Shown one piece after another: positions 11,365 through 22,664 of a stretch of 64,000 nt of DNA (positions are counted from its first letter, which is position 1; each line of letters starts with the position of its first letter). Origin of the DNA: Prunus persica (lineage: Eukaryota; Streptophyta; Magnoliopsida; Rosales; Rosaceae). The stretch covers positions 11,579,373 through 11,643,372 of the forward strand of contig NC_034013.1 in the NCBI RefSeq assembly GCF_000346465.2, in the 5' to 3' direction. Below the pieces are notes generated by a model, which made no database searches, was not told the origin of the DNA, and worked only from the letters and a program-made list of their open reading frames with translations. A program made the position numbers and the translations under genes.

Positions 11365-14300
11365 AAAGGGAAGGAGAAAGTGGGGAAGGGGGAGCAGAAA
11401 AGGAGGAAAATTTGGGAGAAAAGTTGAGGAGGAGGAGAGGGAAAAGCAGAAGTGGCCCAAGTACTCCAGTAGTGTCCTCATGGAGACTTTGCCCTTTTGG
11501 CCATAATACCATCATTAAAGACCCTCACCTTACCAGTAACACTACCACCTCCTCTGTCTCAGCTAGAAAGCTAGCTGCTGCTCTTTGGGAGTTTCAAAAC
11601 TACCACTATCTTCCCCTCTCAAAGATGCACAGAGCTCCTCACAATAATGGTGGTCCTGCTGCTCCACCTCCTAGGTTGAGACATCTTCAGCTCCACCACC
11701 ACCTCAGCAAAGACAAGGGTCTTGATCTGTCTGACTTTTTGGCTGATAATTCTCCCAGTTCTCCTGACCAGGTACTGGTTCTGAATTTTTTGTCTCTTCC
11801 TTTCCAAAGTTTTCGGTCTGTTTTCAATTGAGTTTTTTTTTTGGGTTTGTGTAAATTTGTTCCTTTGTTTCTGATTGATGTTGAAATTGGGTCTGTTTTA
11901 TATACCAAAAGAAAAATTCGGTCTGTGTTTTTTGTTTGTTATTTGCGCTGTTTTTTTTTTTTTAAGAGGCCAGATCATGTGAAGGAATGATATTTATGTT
12001 GATGGATACATCCTGTCCTTTTGCTGCTTGTGTTGATTTATTGCTGTTTCTATGAGATTTATGGAGCCTTAGGGTTACGTGTGAGTGATGGTCAATGCTT
12101 ATTATTATTTCTTCCTTTCTTTATTTCCAAAGAAATATATAATTTTTAGAATTTTTTTATATGTTCTAAGTTTAGTGCTTTAGTTCAGTATGCTATTTCA
12201 TTAATAGATTCATACTGATAAAACGCTCCTTTCTGCCCACTCAGCACCAGATTAGAATTTGTTGATGCCAACTGTAGGATTTCTGGAACTTGATTGTGCT
12301 CCCCTTTCCTTCTTTTACACTAAATCACAATGAACTAGACTTTATCCAAAGAAGTATGCACTTGTAGTTGCAATACCTTCATGTTTGATCCATCCTCAGA
12401 AACAGTGGAATTTGAAGTTTCTCAGTTGGCAACTGATTTTTCTGTGATTACCTAATCCAGCCAGAAAGTGCAAGCAGTTTGCGGAGGCATATTGCTGCAT
12501 CATTGATGCAACACCATCGAACCATTGAAAGAAACAAGTTGAACAATCACATCTTGCAGCCTGTATCTCCTGCAAGCTATGGTAGTTCCATGGAGGTAAG
12601 CAATGTTTATGCTTAGTCAAATGCTTTTTGGGCCTTTATTTTGAAGGATATATAAATTGAGATCGTAAGCAAAGTTGATTTTGATATAAGACAATTTGGT
12701 TTCTTCTGGCAATGCCACTACTACAAAATTTTCTTTTAGTAGAAAGAAGGCAGTTTTCATTTGGGTTACTGCTCACTAGGATAGTATGATGTGACCCACA
12801 CAAACTCATAATGCATGAACTGAGATTGTCTAATTTGTGTCCTTATACTATATGGAAAACTATGGAACTAAGTATTCTTGAAATTTCAAGAAGTTGCACC
12901 TAGATTTGTGCCGGTAGAGAGAAGCAATGTTATGAAAGCACAAGCTGTAATTATGTTCCATGAGCGTTGTGTTGTGTTCATTCAAGATTTGATGAGGGAA
13001 CTACAGTTTCCAATATTTCTTGCATGAATCAGGTGTCTGTAAAGTGTGTATGATGATTGAAGCTGTGCTTATCATCTGTGAAGCATGTCTTATTAGTATC
13101 ATTCGCAAAGTATTTTCATTAGTGCCTCATTTATAACAAATCTTTCTATGCTCTCAAACCTTCTGCACGGTTTCTCACCTCTCTTTTTTCAGGTGGCTCC
13201 TTATGACCCTGCAGTCACTCCTAGCAGTTCTTTAGACTTTAAGGGACGGATTGGTGGATCACATTATAATCTTAAAGCATCTACGGAACTTCTGAAAGTC
13301 TTGAACCGAATTTGGAGCTTGGAGGAACAGCATACCTCCAATGTAGCATTAATAAAAGCGTTGAAAGCAGAGTTGGATCATGCCCGTGTCAAGATCAAAG
13401 AGTTGGTTCGGGTGCGGCAAGCTGATCGACATGAGCTAGATGATTTGATGAAGCAAATTGGAGAAGATAAACTAGTTAGGAAGAGCAAAGAACAGGATCG
13501 AATCCATGCTGCAGTTCAATCTGTGAGGGATGAGCTAGAGGATGAGAGGAAGTTAAGAAAACGATCAGAAAGCCTACACAGGAAGTTAGCGCGGGAGCTT
13601 TCTGAGCTGAAATCTTCTCTTTCCAATTCTGTGAAAGAGCTTGAAGGAGAGAGAAAATCAAGGAAGTTGTTGGAAGATCTATGTGATGAGTTTGCTAAGG
13701 GAATAAAAGAATATGAACAAGAGGTGCATTTTTTAAAACAGAAATCTGACAAAGATTGGACTGGAAGATCTGATCGTGATCGATTGATTCTCCATGTTTC
13801 TGAATCATGGATGGATGAACGGATGCAGATGCAGCTAGAAGAAGCCGAGTGTGGTTTTTCTGGAAAGAACTCAATAGTGGATAAATTAAGCCTTGAAATA
13901 GAGACCTTCCTTAGAGCTAAACATATGAGCACTCTTAAGAATACTGAAAACTTGTTGCCAAGGGATCGTAAGAACTCACTGGAATCTGCCCCTCTGAATG
14001 AGGCTGTGAGTGCGCCTCAAGACGTGGGTGGAGAAGATGATTCTTTAGGCAGTGATTCAAATTGTTTTGAGCTCAATAAGCCAACCAACAGTGACTTCAA
14101 ATTGCATGGGGATGAAGCTGTGGATAATCATATTGATGAAAAGTTGAAATTGGAACCCTCAAAGAAAAAACCTGAAAGGGTAAGAAGCCGTACTCCCTCC
14201 AGCTTGCAAGTTAAGTTTGAAGAACAGATGGCTTGGGCCATGTCGTGCAATGAAAATGATAAGTCCCAGATGGTAAATAAAGAGCAGGGGAAAACAGAAG

Positions 14301-14704
14301 AAGGGAAGCCAACCGAAATAAGCATACCCCAAAAGTCTGAACATTGTGAAGCCACAGAAGACGAGACTTACAGAAAAGGAAATAAACAAGATGAAAGCCA
14401 GGTTTCCAATTCGAATCACATGGTTGAAAACCGTATAAGAAGTCAACTTTTGATGTCAGATGTTGGGCATGTACATTCTGAAAATAACTACAATGAGGCT
14501 TCCTGCAGTAATACTGGATGGAGGAACCAGCCAAGTCCAGGAAGACAGTGGATGGCACGACTGGCATCCCCTGTTCGTGACATGCCCGAATCTTCTTCAA
14601 AGTTGCCCCTGCGGACAAGGGAGAACACCTTGAAGGCAAAGCTTCTTGAAGCAAGGTCAAGGGGACAACGGCCGCGTTCGAAAGCTTCCAAAAACACCTC
14701 TTGA
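11361..14704 (+). CDS. coiled-coil protein like Arabidopsis At5g41620 (intracellular transport USO1-like)
   Basis: Three exons are inferred: 11361-11771 (donor CAG|GTACTG), 12461-12595 (ends GGAG|GTAAGC) and 13193-14704 (acceptor TTTTCAG). All junctions are phase 0, giving 685 residues. The N-terminus is basic and low-complexity. It is followed by the family block with STPVVSSWR and ARKLAAALWEF (about residues 30-75), then in exon 2 SLRRHIAASLMQHHRTIER and LQPVSPASYGSSME. Exon 3 opens with PYDPAVTPSSSLDFKG and a long charged coiled coil (about residues 205-390: LNRIWSLEEQH, ELVRVRQADRHELDDLMKQI). The tail is serine/charge-rich with WRNQPSPGRQWMARLASPVRD near the end. Exon pattern and motifs fit the plant family annotated as uncharacterised or USO1-like. 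Its role is unknown; a structural or cytoskeletal role is often guessed from the coiled coil. The gene looks intact. Confidence 0.9.
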
Positions 14705-15453
14705 TCTTCTTAGGAGATGTTGGCTTGAACACTCTGAAAGGGTTTGCTGATCCTGCATTGCCTGCTGGTTGTGGGGATTTGCTTCTTGTGAATATTTCCG
14801 TGACACAGTCTTTTGATATGGATATCTTTGTCCTCACTCACTGGAGTTCTGTTTCTCTCTCTGTGGTAGGTTTTCAAAGAGAAGTCTGTATACGAGTGTA
14901 ATGTTAAAACGTTCCATAGCCTACACAGATCATAAAGAGTTGAAGACCAACAACAATTTTGAGCCATGCTTTCTGGCCGTATAATGTGCCATGTAATGTA
15001 GGTTGGGAAAGAAAGTTAAGAAAGTTGAGGAAAGAAAATCATAGGTCTCTTTCTTTAGTGGTACTTTTTTTCTTCATGTTGGAAGAGGTTCTAAGTTGAA
15101 TCCTCTTCCGGTGATTATAAAAAAGCCCTAAATTGTATGTTTAATAAGTTTTTTGAACTCACATTATGGAATCACTTGAAGTTAAACTAACATGTAAAAA
15201 ATTGCCAATTTTAGAAGGGGTTTGTAGTTCAAGTGATTAAGAGTATATATCTTGTACTTTAGGTCTTAGGTTCGATTCTTCTCTCTCCAATATCGCTGGT
15301 ATAAAATAATAATAAAATTATTGTCATCATATTATATGATGAAACAAAAATAAAGCTTAACAAAATTATTTTGAAGTATCTCAATATTTTGATCATATTT
15401 ATTTAGTGAAGTATAGACAAAATAAAAGAAAGACAAGAATTACCTACTCATCA
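14705..15453 (+). other. 3' UTR and intergenic spacer with one SINE-like segment
   Basis: The first 200-300 bp probably form the 3' UTR of the upstream gene. At about 15214-15320 a tRNA-like segment occurs: GTTTGTAGTTCAAGTGATTA (A-box-like), then GGTTCGATTC (B-box-like), then an AT-rich AAT-repeat tail. It is probably a SINE remnant. Confidence 0.45.
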
Positions 15454-16647
15454 GGTGCATTTTTGCTCACCATCTTAACCCTAGGCGTATCCTCACCACT
15501 CCTCCTAAAAGTTGACACATGTCCATGGGTTTAACTATAGTTAATTCTTTATTTTTTATTTATTTGATAACATTATTATGAGAAAGAAACAATACTTCAA
15601 TAAGATTTTTCTTGATTTACCCTTATTAACCTTGCAAACTTTCCACTTTTCTAAATTAATTAACAACTACACAAATAAATAATTGGCAATTGGCTTATGT
15701 CCTGTGCTTTAATATGAATATCAATGAAGAACACACCCAGATACTTTGAATCTCAATTGGCTTTAGTTAACTCCTTTTATACACGCCCAAAAGTTACACT
15801 GCCCTTCAATATATTATTACATTGCAATTTCTCAATATTCTTGAACCTGTTTTCTTTCTTTAACCGATGAGTTAATTATGATGTTGCAAGTTTCCAACCA
15901 ATTAATTTTAACGTTGCAAGTTCTGGACTAATTAATTCTGGTTTTATTATTCTGATTAAAGCTTACTCCATAGGAGCAAAATATATTGGAGTTGCAGAAA
16001 TTTCAAAAACAATGAAGGAACCAAGCTCTGCAATAATACCCTTCATTGTCTCATTCCTCTTGCTCTGCAGTACGGTTCATTCTATCATTCCTTTCTGTGC
16101 TAGTCTTGATCCACCAGTAAAGACGATACCAACATCATGGACTAAAAAAACTAAATAATGCAGAGCAATCACCAAAGTATAAAAAATAATCAAGCAATAC
16201 AAAGTACTAAAAAAAAAAGTAGCATAGATTATTACTTATCTTTCACTGAACAAATGAAGGAAGCTTGCAATTGAAGAGCAATGTAACTTTTGAGCGTGTA
16301 TAAAAGGAGTTAACTAAAGCCAATTGAGATTCAAAGTATCTGGGTGTGTTCTTCAAAGTATTGAAGCCCGTGAATTGATATTCATATTAAAGCACGAGAC
16401 CTAAAGCCAATTGCCAATTATTTATTTGGGTAGTTGTTAATTAATTTAGAAAAGTGGAAAGTTTGCTAGGTTAATAAGGGTAAATCAGGAAAAATCTTAT
16501 TGAAGTATTGTTTCTCTCTCATAATAATGTTATCAAATTAATAAAAAATAAAGAATTAACTATAGTTAAACCCATGGACATGTGTCAACTTTTGGAATGG
16601 GTGGTGAGGGTACACTTAGGGTTAAGGTGGTGAGCAAAAATGCACCC
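15454..16647. mobile_element. MULE with about 360-bp TIRs and 9-11 bp TSD (Pack-MULE candidate)
   Basis: The ends GGTGCATTTTTGCTCACC (left) and its inverted copy GGTGAGCAAAAATGCACC (right) begin inverted repeats that continue inward for about 360 bp (left to about 15815, right from about 16275). The element is flanked by CCTACTCATCA at 15443-15453 and again at 16648-16658, i.e. a duplication of up to 11 bp. Long TIRs plus a 9-11 bp duplication are diagnostic of Mutator-like elements. The roughly 460-bp interior has no transposase but contains a short ORF with a signal-peptide-like start (16012-16158), which may be captured host sequence. The right TIR carries an extra segment of about 25 bp that the left lacks. 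Confidence 0.88.
16012..16158 (+). CDS. 48-codon signal-peptide-like ORF inside the MULE
   Basis: ATG at 16012 opens a frame to TAA at 16156-16158. The peptide begins MKEPSSAIIPFIVSFLLLC, a charged N-region plus hydrophobic core, followed by STVHS (a plausible signal cleavage region). It ends in a short polar tail with PVKTIPTSW and a lysine-rich end. It lies in the unique interior between the two long TIRs. I do not recognise the source gene. It could be the first exon of a secreted-protein gene captured by the element, with the rest lost, or a chance ORF. No evidence of expression can be read from the DNA. Confidence 0.45.
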   Translation: MKEPSSAIIPFIVSFLLLCSTVHSIIPFCASLDPPVKTIPTSWTKKTK

Positions 16648-16701
16648 CCTACTCATCAACATATTATAGTCCCTCTCAGCTTTCCATAGAGTGAGAGAGA
16701 G

Positions 16702-17419
16702 ATGGCAGCGGCGTCGTTTAGGTGGGTACTACAGCTGCACAAGGACGTGCCAAAAGCTGCTCGGTTCTACTCCGAAGGCTTGGACTTCACCGTCGATGTA
16801 TGTACTCTTCGCTGGGCTGAGCTTCAATCCGGCCCACTCAAACTTGCCCTCATGCAATCCCCCAAGTAACTCTCTCTGCCCAAGGCTGGGAGTTTTATGC
16901 ACACTACCTGTTTGCTTATTTGTCTACAAGAGTTGTTTACTCACCGATTGCCATGAAATATTACATTTTTGTATAAGTTTGTGTGTCAACATAAAAATGA
17001 AGTTCTGGTTCTTGGACTTTGATCCTATTAACATGGTGTCACTGGGTTTTCTGTTTATTTAACAATAAAACAATTATGGTTGTGGAGTATTTGATCGAAA
17101 ATGGTAGCTGCTAATCAAGTTTCACAGTGATCATGTCATGCAGAAGGGAATGGGATACTCTTCACTTCTGTCTTTCACAGTGAAGGACATTAATCAAACA
17201 ATGACAAAACTAATGGCTTTAGGAGCTGAGCTAGATTGCCCTATCAAATATGAAATCCATGGCAAGGTGATGACCGAAATTCTAACAAGAACTTTGATGT
17301 AACTTATTTTTCTATTATTGCTTTTGTGGATGCAGCATTTCATGTAACAATCTTGTGGCCAGGTTGCATCCATGCGGTGTATTGATGGGCACATGTTAGG
17401 CCTCTACGAACCCGCCTAG
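16702..17419 (+). CDS. small glyoxalase/VOC-fold protein (At5g41650-like)
   Basis: Three exons: 16702-16865 (ends CCCCAA|GTAACT), 17128-17266 (acceptor TTTCACAG, donor CAAG|GTGATG) and 17363-17419 (acceptor GGCCAG). The phases close to a 119-residue protein. It reads MAAASFRWVLQLHKDV, KAARFYSEGLDFTV, WAELQSGPLKLALMQSP, then YSSLLSFTVKDINQTM, LGAELDCPIKYEIHGK and a final RCIDGHMLGLYEP. This is a single vicinal-oxygen-chelate unit annotated in plants as a lactoylglutathione lyase/glyoxalase I family protein. It is much shorter than true GLX1, so metal binding and catalysis are uncertain. The start lies only 54 bp from the end of the MULE. The stop lies 62 bp from the stop of the convergent C45 gene. 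Confidence 0.9.
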
Positions 17420-17481
17420 GAGCTCCAGAAGAAGTCCCTTAAATGCAACTAGATGAAATAGTAGGCTGCTTGGAACTTTTG

Positions 17482-19150
17482 TTATGGCATTTTGAAATCT
17501 TTTGAACACAGAGAGAAGATGTGAGAGATTTCTCCTTTTCTTGGGTTCCCTTCAACAATTGACAGTGTTTGTTCATCCAAATCGATCACAGCTGTGCACA
17601 GAGTGTAAAGCAATGGACCTGGAAACACGGCAAACAGTGTTACCACAAACGTCTTGGAGGGGACAAAAAGGAAGTTTAATCTATGTTCTAAATCACCTAT
17701 CATGTAGATGGGGTACTTTGGGTCATCTGTATCTCCTAGAAGTGATAGGAAATCTTCTTTTGATCTTTTAGGTAGCACAGCCGCTTTGCTTTGCCTTGTT
17801 TTTGAGTTCTCATCATGTACCTTCACAGAAACCAATGATTTTAATTTAGTTGAAATTGAAGCAAGTTGAATGATCGGCTTCAAATTATTTGATTTTACAT
17901 TTCTGTGTAGAATCTACTGCATTGTACCACCAATCTGTTTGGCATACAATTTTGCTTTACCTGATCAACCTGCAGATGGAGATACATATTTGCACGGAAG
18001 AATGGTGTTGCACCAACCTCATAAACTGAAACCCGGTTTCTTGACGCAGTTTCTACATTCGAAATTTTGCGTGTCCTGGTCTCAATCAGATTGTAACTGT
18101 GTCCAATGGAAACTTCTGATGATTTGATTCTCTGAAGAGGCAATTCAAGCCATTAAAACAACTGACAATGAAGCAAACACAGATGCTTAAAGAACTCAAC
18201 ACTACCATGCCTTACACATAATGCGTCATCAATGCTTGCTGCTTCGAGGAGGTCTCGTGAGATGAAGTTCCTCCCTATGCCTCCAGCAACAATCTCACTT
18301 TCAGAAGGGGGTACCGAATTCAGCGTAAAAGCCTGTAGGTTATGCATTGGATAACTTTTTCAGCATACAATTTGGTTTTGCTCCTGTCATTTGATTTCAA
18401 ACACTGCAAAATAGTAAAAACAAAATTTACCAATCCATGGCTGTTGAGCCCAAATGCACAGCTAGGGAGCTCCCCTGCATAAGTATAAGCAATGAACGAT
18501 AGCCCATTGAGCAGAGTTCCCTTTATCAAATAGCTGCAAAATGGTCAACAAGACGTTGACTTATTGTCACAAGATTTGCAAAAGTGGAAAAAATGCAAGA
18601 GAAAGAGAATGAGCATACGCGTGGCCAACCAAAGCAACATTTGCATCTTCATTGTGTGCCACAACTGCCATGGACTCACTAGCAACAAGAACATCAGAAC
18701 AGTCATCTGGGGTATCGATTCCCTGGTTTATCACCATCTTAGGAAGAAATGCAAGAATCTCCTTCCTGAAGTTGATTAGTATAATCTGCACATGATAATT
18801 AAACAACCACAATGTGACCAATTAATGCAATTAACGAATGGGACAATTTAATTTTTAAGCATATAAGCACGTATTACCTGAAGAACTGGCACCCCACTTC
18901 CCTCTGCTGTTCCTATGAGCTCCTCCCAATATCTTGGAAACTTGTTTCTGTTATTTTCAGTGAGAGATTGGAGAAGTTGCTGTGCTTCTGGGGTTTGAGC
19001 AAAAGGGAGGAGCTGGTTTTGAAGAATGAGGTCATTGGCCAACCTGCTCTTTATCTGGTTTGAAAACCTCTGGCCTATCAGGAAGCCCATTCTGTATGCA
19101 TCTTCACAGGGCCCAACTTCAAATATCTCCAACCCTTTTGCTTCCACCAT
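17482..19150 (-). CDS. C45-type Ntn hydrolase (acyl-CoA:6-APA acyltransferase-like)
   Basis: Seven exons on the minus strand: 19150-18878, 18785-18619, 18533-18431, 18332-18216, 18131-17961, 17820-17697 and 17618-17482. All sites are GT-AG and the phases close exactly to 363 residues. Residues 1-60 hold GLEIFEVGPCEDAYRMGFLIG; residues about 80-107 hold GSGVPVLQIILINFRKE. PDDCSDVLV puts a candidate nucleophile Cys at about 120, with AHNED about 15 residues later, the spacing expected in C45 Ntn hydrolases. Later blocks are AYTYAGELPSCAFG, HGLAFTLNSVPP, GGIGRNFISRDLLEA, GHSYNLIE, NVETASRNRVSV and a C-terminal YTLCTAVIDLDEQTLSIVEG. Fungal relatives attach the acyl side chain in penicillin synthesis; the plant substrate is unknown. 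The first in-frame ATG after an upstream TAA is at 19150. The gene appears intact. Confidence 0.85.
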
Positions 19151-21812
19151 TTCAGCTGCTGCATGCAAAGTGAACTCAATAAAGGGAGGATGGCCTTATC
19201 TTCTTTAATCTTCAACCCCTAACTTATATTTACATGTGCAGTCGTTTATTGGTTTTGAAGTTCCATTGTCGTATTTTCTGTTTCCATGCCGTACAGAACG
19301 GCCAGTGTTTAGAAACGACATTCATTCTTAGGTGACTTAAAAGAAAAACAGCTTGATTGTGAATTTGTGTTGACTTAAAAAAGAAAAACAGCTATATTGT
19401 GATTATGTGAGAGAGAGTTGTAAGTTTAAAGTAAGAGCTTATAGCTTTAGTGGTAGAGCACTTAGCCCGCATTTAAAGCGAGAGTTTGACTCTGACCCAC
19501 CCTTGGTAGGCCTTGAGTCTCTTATAAACCACAAAATATATAATTTTGAGTATGCTCTTTGAGAGCAAGAAAGCGAACGTAAATTAGGATGGTGGTACAC
19601 CATGAAAGATTTTAAAGAGATCTGATAGATAAGTGTAAAGAACTAAAGGCAAGAGATCGAATAAGAGAGAACTAGATGAAGATTTGATTATGCTTAATAT
19701 ATCAAAACACAATGCGTGGATGGGTCTTGCACCCCTTGATTAAAACAAAGATCTTAAACTATATCTTCAAAAAAAAAAATCCCAATCACCCTCACTTTCT
19801 TACTAATCATGCTGACTAGATTTGGATTCTTCCACAGCAGCTGATTAAGCATGTGAACCCATCTGTATAAAAACGAACATGATTAAGATCTGACATTAGC
19901 TGGAACAAAAAAAGTTAAATAATGCATTAATTATAAAATGATTATATTGAGATCTTGAGCTGGTCGTATTGCAGACTCTTCATCATATAACAAAGACAGA
20001 AGAAGCATCGCTATCTCATTGTTTTCCAGAAAGATTTTGCGACAAATCTTAAGAGAGAAGCTGGAAAATTAATTGGGATTAAGAAATCAAAATCAAGTTC
20101 ACCAACACTAAACCTTTTTCCAAATGGGTTGGAACATCCAGGACCCAGAGAATAAAGGGAAGATAGTACTTTATAATACTTGGGATTTTAATAAAGCTAT
20201 TGCAAAACTCCTCGTCAATCCCAACTATATGATGAGCACAAAATATAGACCCCCTTGAGAAGTATATATCAGTGGGAAATTGACACGTGGAAAATTCCCC
20301 ATAATTCCACCAAATGTTTGCATTCCAGTAATGACAAAAACAATAGCACTCATGTTTGTTAAAGATGGTGCAATAATCCATCAAAAGCACGAGAAAGAAC
20401 CGTTCGATTTTGTAAAAGTGGGAAACAGAGAGAGAGAGAGAGAGAGAGGTAAAGCTTGCATCCAAATTTGGTATTGTGTTTGTATGCTTGTAGAGGTAAA
20501 GAAAAGGAAAAAACATTATAAAATGACAGAAGTAAAGAAAAGAAAACTAAAGGCACACTGTTAGAAACACCTGCGATTGGGACTTGGAGATTATATTTTC
20601 TATTTAGAGATTCGTTTTGAGGAAGGCAAAGTATAAGAGCAACTCATTCGCCTAGCTAAGGGCCAGACCAACATCTTAGAAGAAACTTATTTAAAATAAC
20701 AATATGGTTACCCCAAAAATAATGACAATATCATCGTTGTTCGGCTCGTCCTGTGAGTAATTATTTTGGGATAAATGTTCGTTACATAATTAGTTATTGT
20801 GAGAGCAGTGTTCGTATGTAAATTTACTATTGAGTGGAGGTGAGTAAGGTGGTGTAAATTTACTATTGAGTGGAGGTAAGTGTTTCCACCACTGGCCTCT
20901 TCCCCACTCTTTTTATTGGAGTCTATGGTGCGGTTACTTGATGAAATACTACCACACAATCAACACAAAAAGAGATAGAAACATTATCCAGCTCAACAAG
21001 AAACACATCAAATAGGCTGATGTACAAATTCCAGACAGAAGATCCCGACCATTTACATGGAGACAGAAAGAACACTATGCATGCTAAAAGACATAGCATA
21101 TATACATTTGAAGGTTACAAATAAATGTATACAAAGCCACCCAAAAAATAAACTACATCAAACATTCATTAACACAACTTTCTGGCCAACTCAAGTTGTT
21201 TGAACTATGTACGCCAAGGATATTTTGGTAATTGAGCAAAGCCTGTAGGAGAGATGTCTGGGAAGTTGTTGCTGTGGGAAAGCAAGAACCAAGAAGCTAA
21301 TGTTTTGTAAAGCGTGTGAGCGTGTGAGCTTTGTAGGTTTCTTCTTCCTCATGCGTTGCCTGCTTCAATATTTTACTCCTCTCCGACTCCAGAGATTAGC
21401 AACTTCACAAAACCCTAACTGCAAAACAAATCACAAATACAAGTGCTTCCTGTGTACCAACAAAATCCCTTGAGTTAGATTTACAGGTTAAAAAAAACAC
21501 AGGGCAGAGCTCGGAGTTTCAGCCCTACTTGAGAAACTGAAGGCAATGATTATTTTATACACACAGAAATAAAAAGAGGCAAGCCAAGCTACAAGAATAG
21601 ATAGATACAAGCCTAAGATATTAGGCTTAAATATATATAGCTCCCTTTCGAGGGTAGCCGACAAGATAAACATAAGAAAAAGTGAAGCTAATTATGAATT
21701 AAGATATGGGCTAAGCATACTTAAGTGGATAAGCAGTTGAAGCAAATCAATTAAGATATGGTAAACAAATACATATATAGGATAATTAAGTAGAGGAATA
21801 TATTGAAATATA
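19151..21812. other. intergenic; one SINE-like segment and a GA microsatellite
   Basis: At about 19428-19545 a tRNA-like stretch occurs: TTTAGTGGTAGAGCACTTAG (A-box-like), then GAGAGTTTGACTCT (B-box-like). A (GA)n run lies at about 20429-20450. At 20819-20881 a 32-bp phrase (GTAAATTTACTATTGAGTGG...) is tandemly repeated. No protein gene was seen. The part nearest 21812 may belong to the 3' end of the MIR319 primary transcript. Confidence 0.5.
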
Positions 21813-21993
21813 TAGTTGAGGGAGCTCCCTTCAGTCCAAGTACAGGAAGCTTAAGATCCAATTTGTCTCCCGCTTCATTCACACATTTACTGGGTGTCCT
21901 GAGCTAATTTACCCAGTATTTGGATGAATGACTCGGCAGCTAATTAAATCCTACTGCCACCCATGAGTGGACTGAAGAAAGCTCTCTTCACCA
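21813..21993 (-). ncRNA. MIR319: MIR319 precursor hairpin
   Basis: On the minus strand, positions 21839-21819 read TTGGACTGAAGGGAGCTCCC plus a final T, which is the mature miR319 sequence exactly. The opposite arm (21987-21967) reads AGAGAGCTTTCTTCAGTCCA plus C, the canonical miR319 star side. The arms are about 130 nt apart, which gives the long foldback typical of MIR319/MIR159. The 3'-arm end GAGCTCCCT marks it as miR319 rather than miR159. miR319 targets TCP transcription factor mRNAs (and some MYBs) and controls leaf growth and petal development (established knowledge). A TATATAAA box about 200 bp upstream supports a separate Pol II transcription unit. Confidence 0.95.
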
Positions 21994-22090
21994 AACTAAA
22001 TAGTCAAATATGAAATGAAATCTAAGGAAGATTTCCCATGTCCCATGGTAACCCTAGCTCTCAACCCATAACTACAAAACTACAAAACTT

Positions 22091-22096
<6 letters not shown>

Positions 22097-22122
<26 letters not shown>

Positions 22123-22123
22123 A
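22097..22123. repeat. (GA)n microsatellite
   Basis: GA dinucleotide run within the probable 5' region of the MIR319 primary transcript (CT on the transcribed strand). Confidence 0.9.
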
Positions 22124-22192
22124 AAGAAAGGCTTGCTATTACTTTGCCACCTCAACTAAAGGAGTCATGGATCTTCAAATGGAGGTGATGGC

Positions 22193-22200
22193 TTTATATA
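22193..22200 (-). promoter_or_regulatory. TATA box, probable MIR319 promoter
   Basis: Minus-strand TATATAAA lies 206 bp upstream of the hairpin. A (GA)n/(CT)n tract at 22097-22123 lies between them and would fall in the 5' part of the primary transcript. Confidence 0.5.
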
Positions 22201-22555
22201 AGCTAAAAGAAAAGCTGATGTCAGACCACACATAATATTTTATTATATATTAATTGGACATTACATATTATTTATTTATTTAAACAATTGAGGGGAAGTT
22301 ATTCATATTCTTTCTTCCTTTCATGTTGCCATGTATTAAGACTTCTACCAATAGTCATGAAAAGCCCATCACTTATTTTAGTTATTCCTTTGCATATGCC
22401 CTAGAGATTTCTTTATTTCATTATTTTTTTAAAAAAAAAAGTTAAGAAACAATGAACTATACTCTAATCCTAATCCTTATTAGGATGCCGTACAACATTA
22501 TGAGTTAATTAAGCATTAATCCTAACTTGACAAGATAGATGAAAAATTCTGCACA

Positions 22556-22664
22556 AATTATTATTATTATTTTGTTCAAATTTACAAGGAGTGGGGGGTT
22601 TCAAACCCAGAATCACTGGGTGATGAGGGGAGTGCCTTAACCACTTGCGCTACTCCTCGTCCTC
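22556..22664 (-). repeat. tRNA-derived SINE
   Basis: On the minus strand the head reads GAGTAGCGCAAGTGGTTAAG (A-box-like), then GGGTTTGAAACCC (B-box-like), then a tail ending in TTTGAACAAAATAATAATAA. Pol III boxes with a simple AAT tail are the SINE pattern. It is diverged from any true tRNA and has no cloverleaf ends. Confidence 0.75.

Noticed and set aside
14211..14837. 208-codon open frame on the minus strand
   Set aside because: It is antisense to the third exon of the coiled-coil gene, whose plus-strand reading has clear conserved blocks and splice sites.
19428..19545. Functional tRNA gene
   Set aside because: A- and B-box-like motifs exist, but no acceptor stem or intact cloverleaf. 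More likely a SINE remnant.
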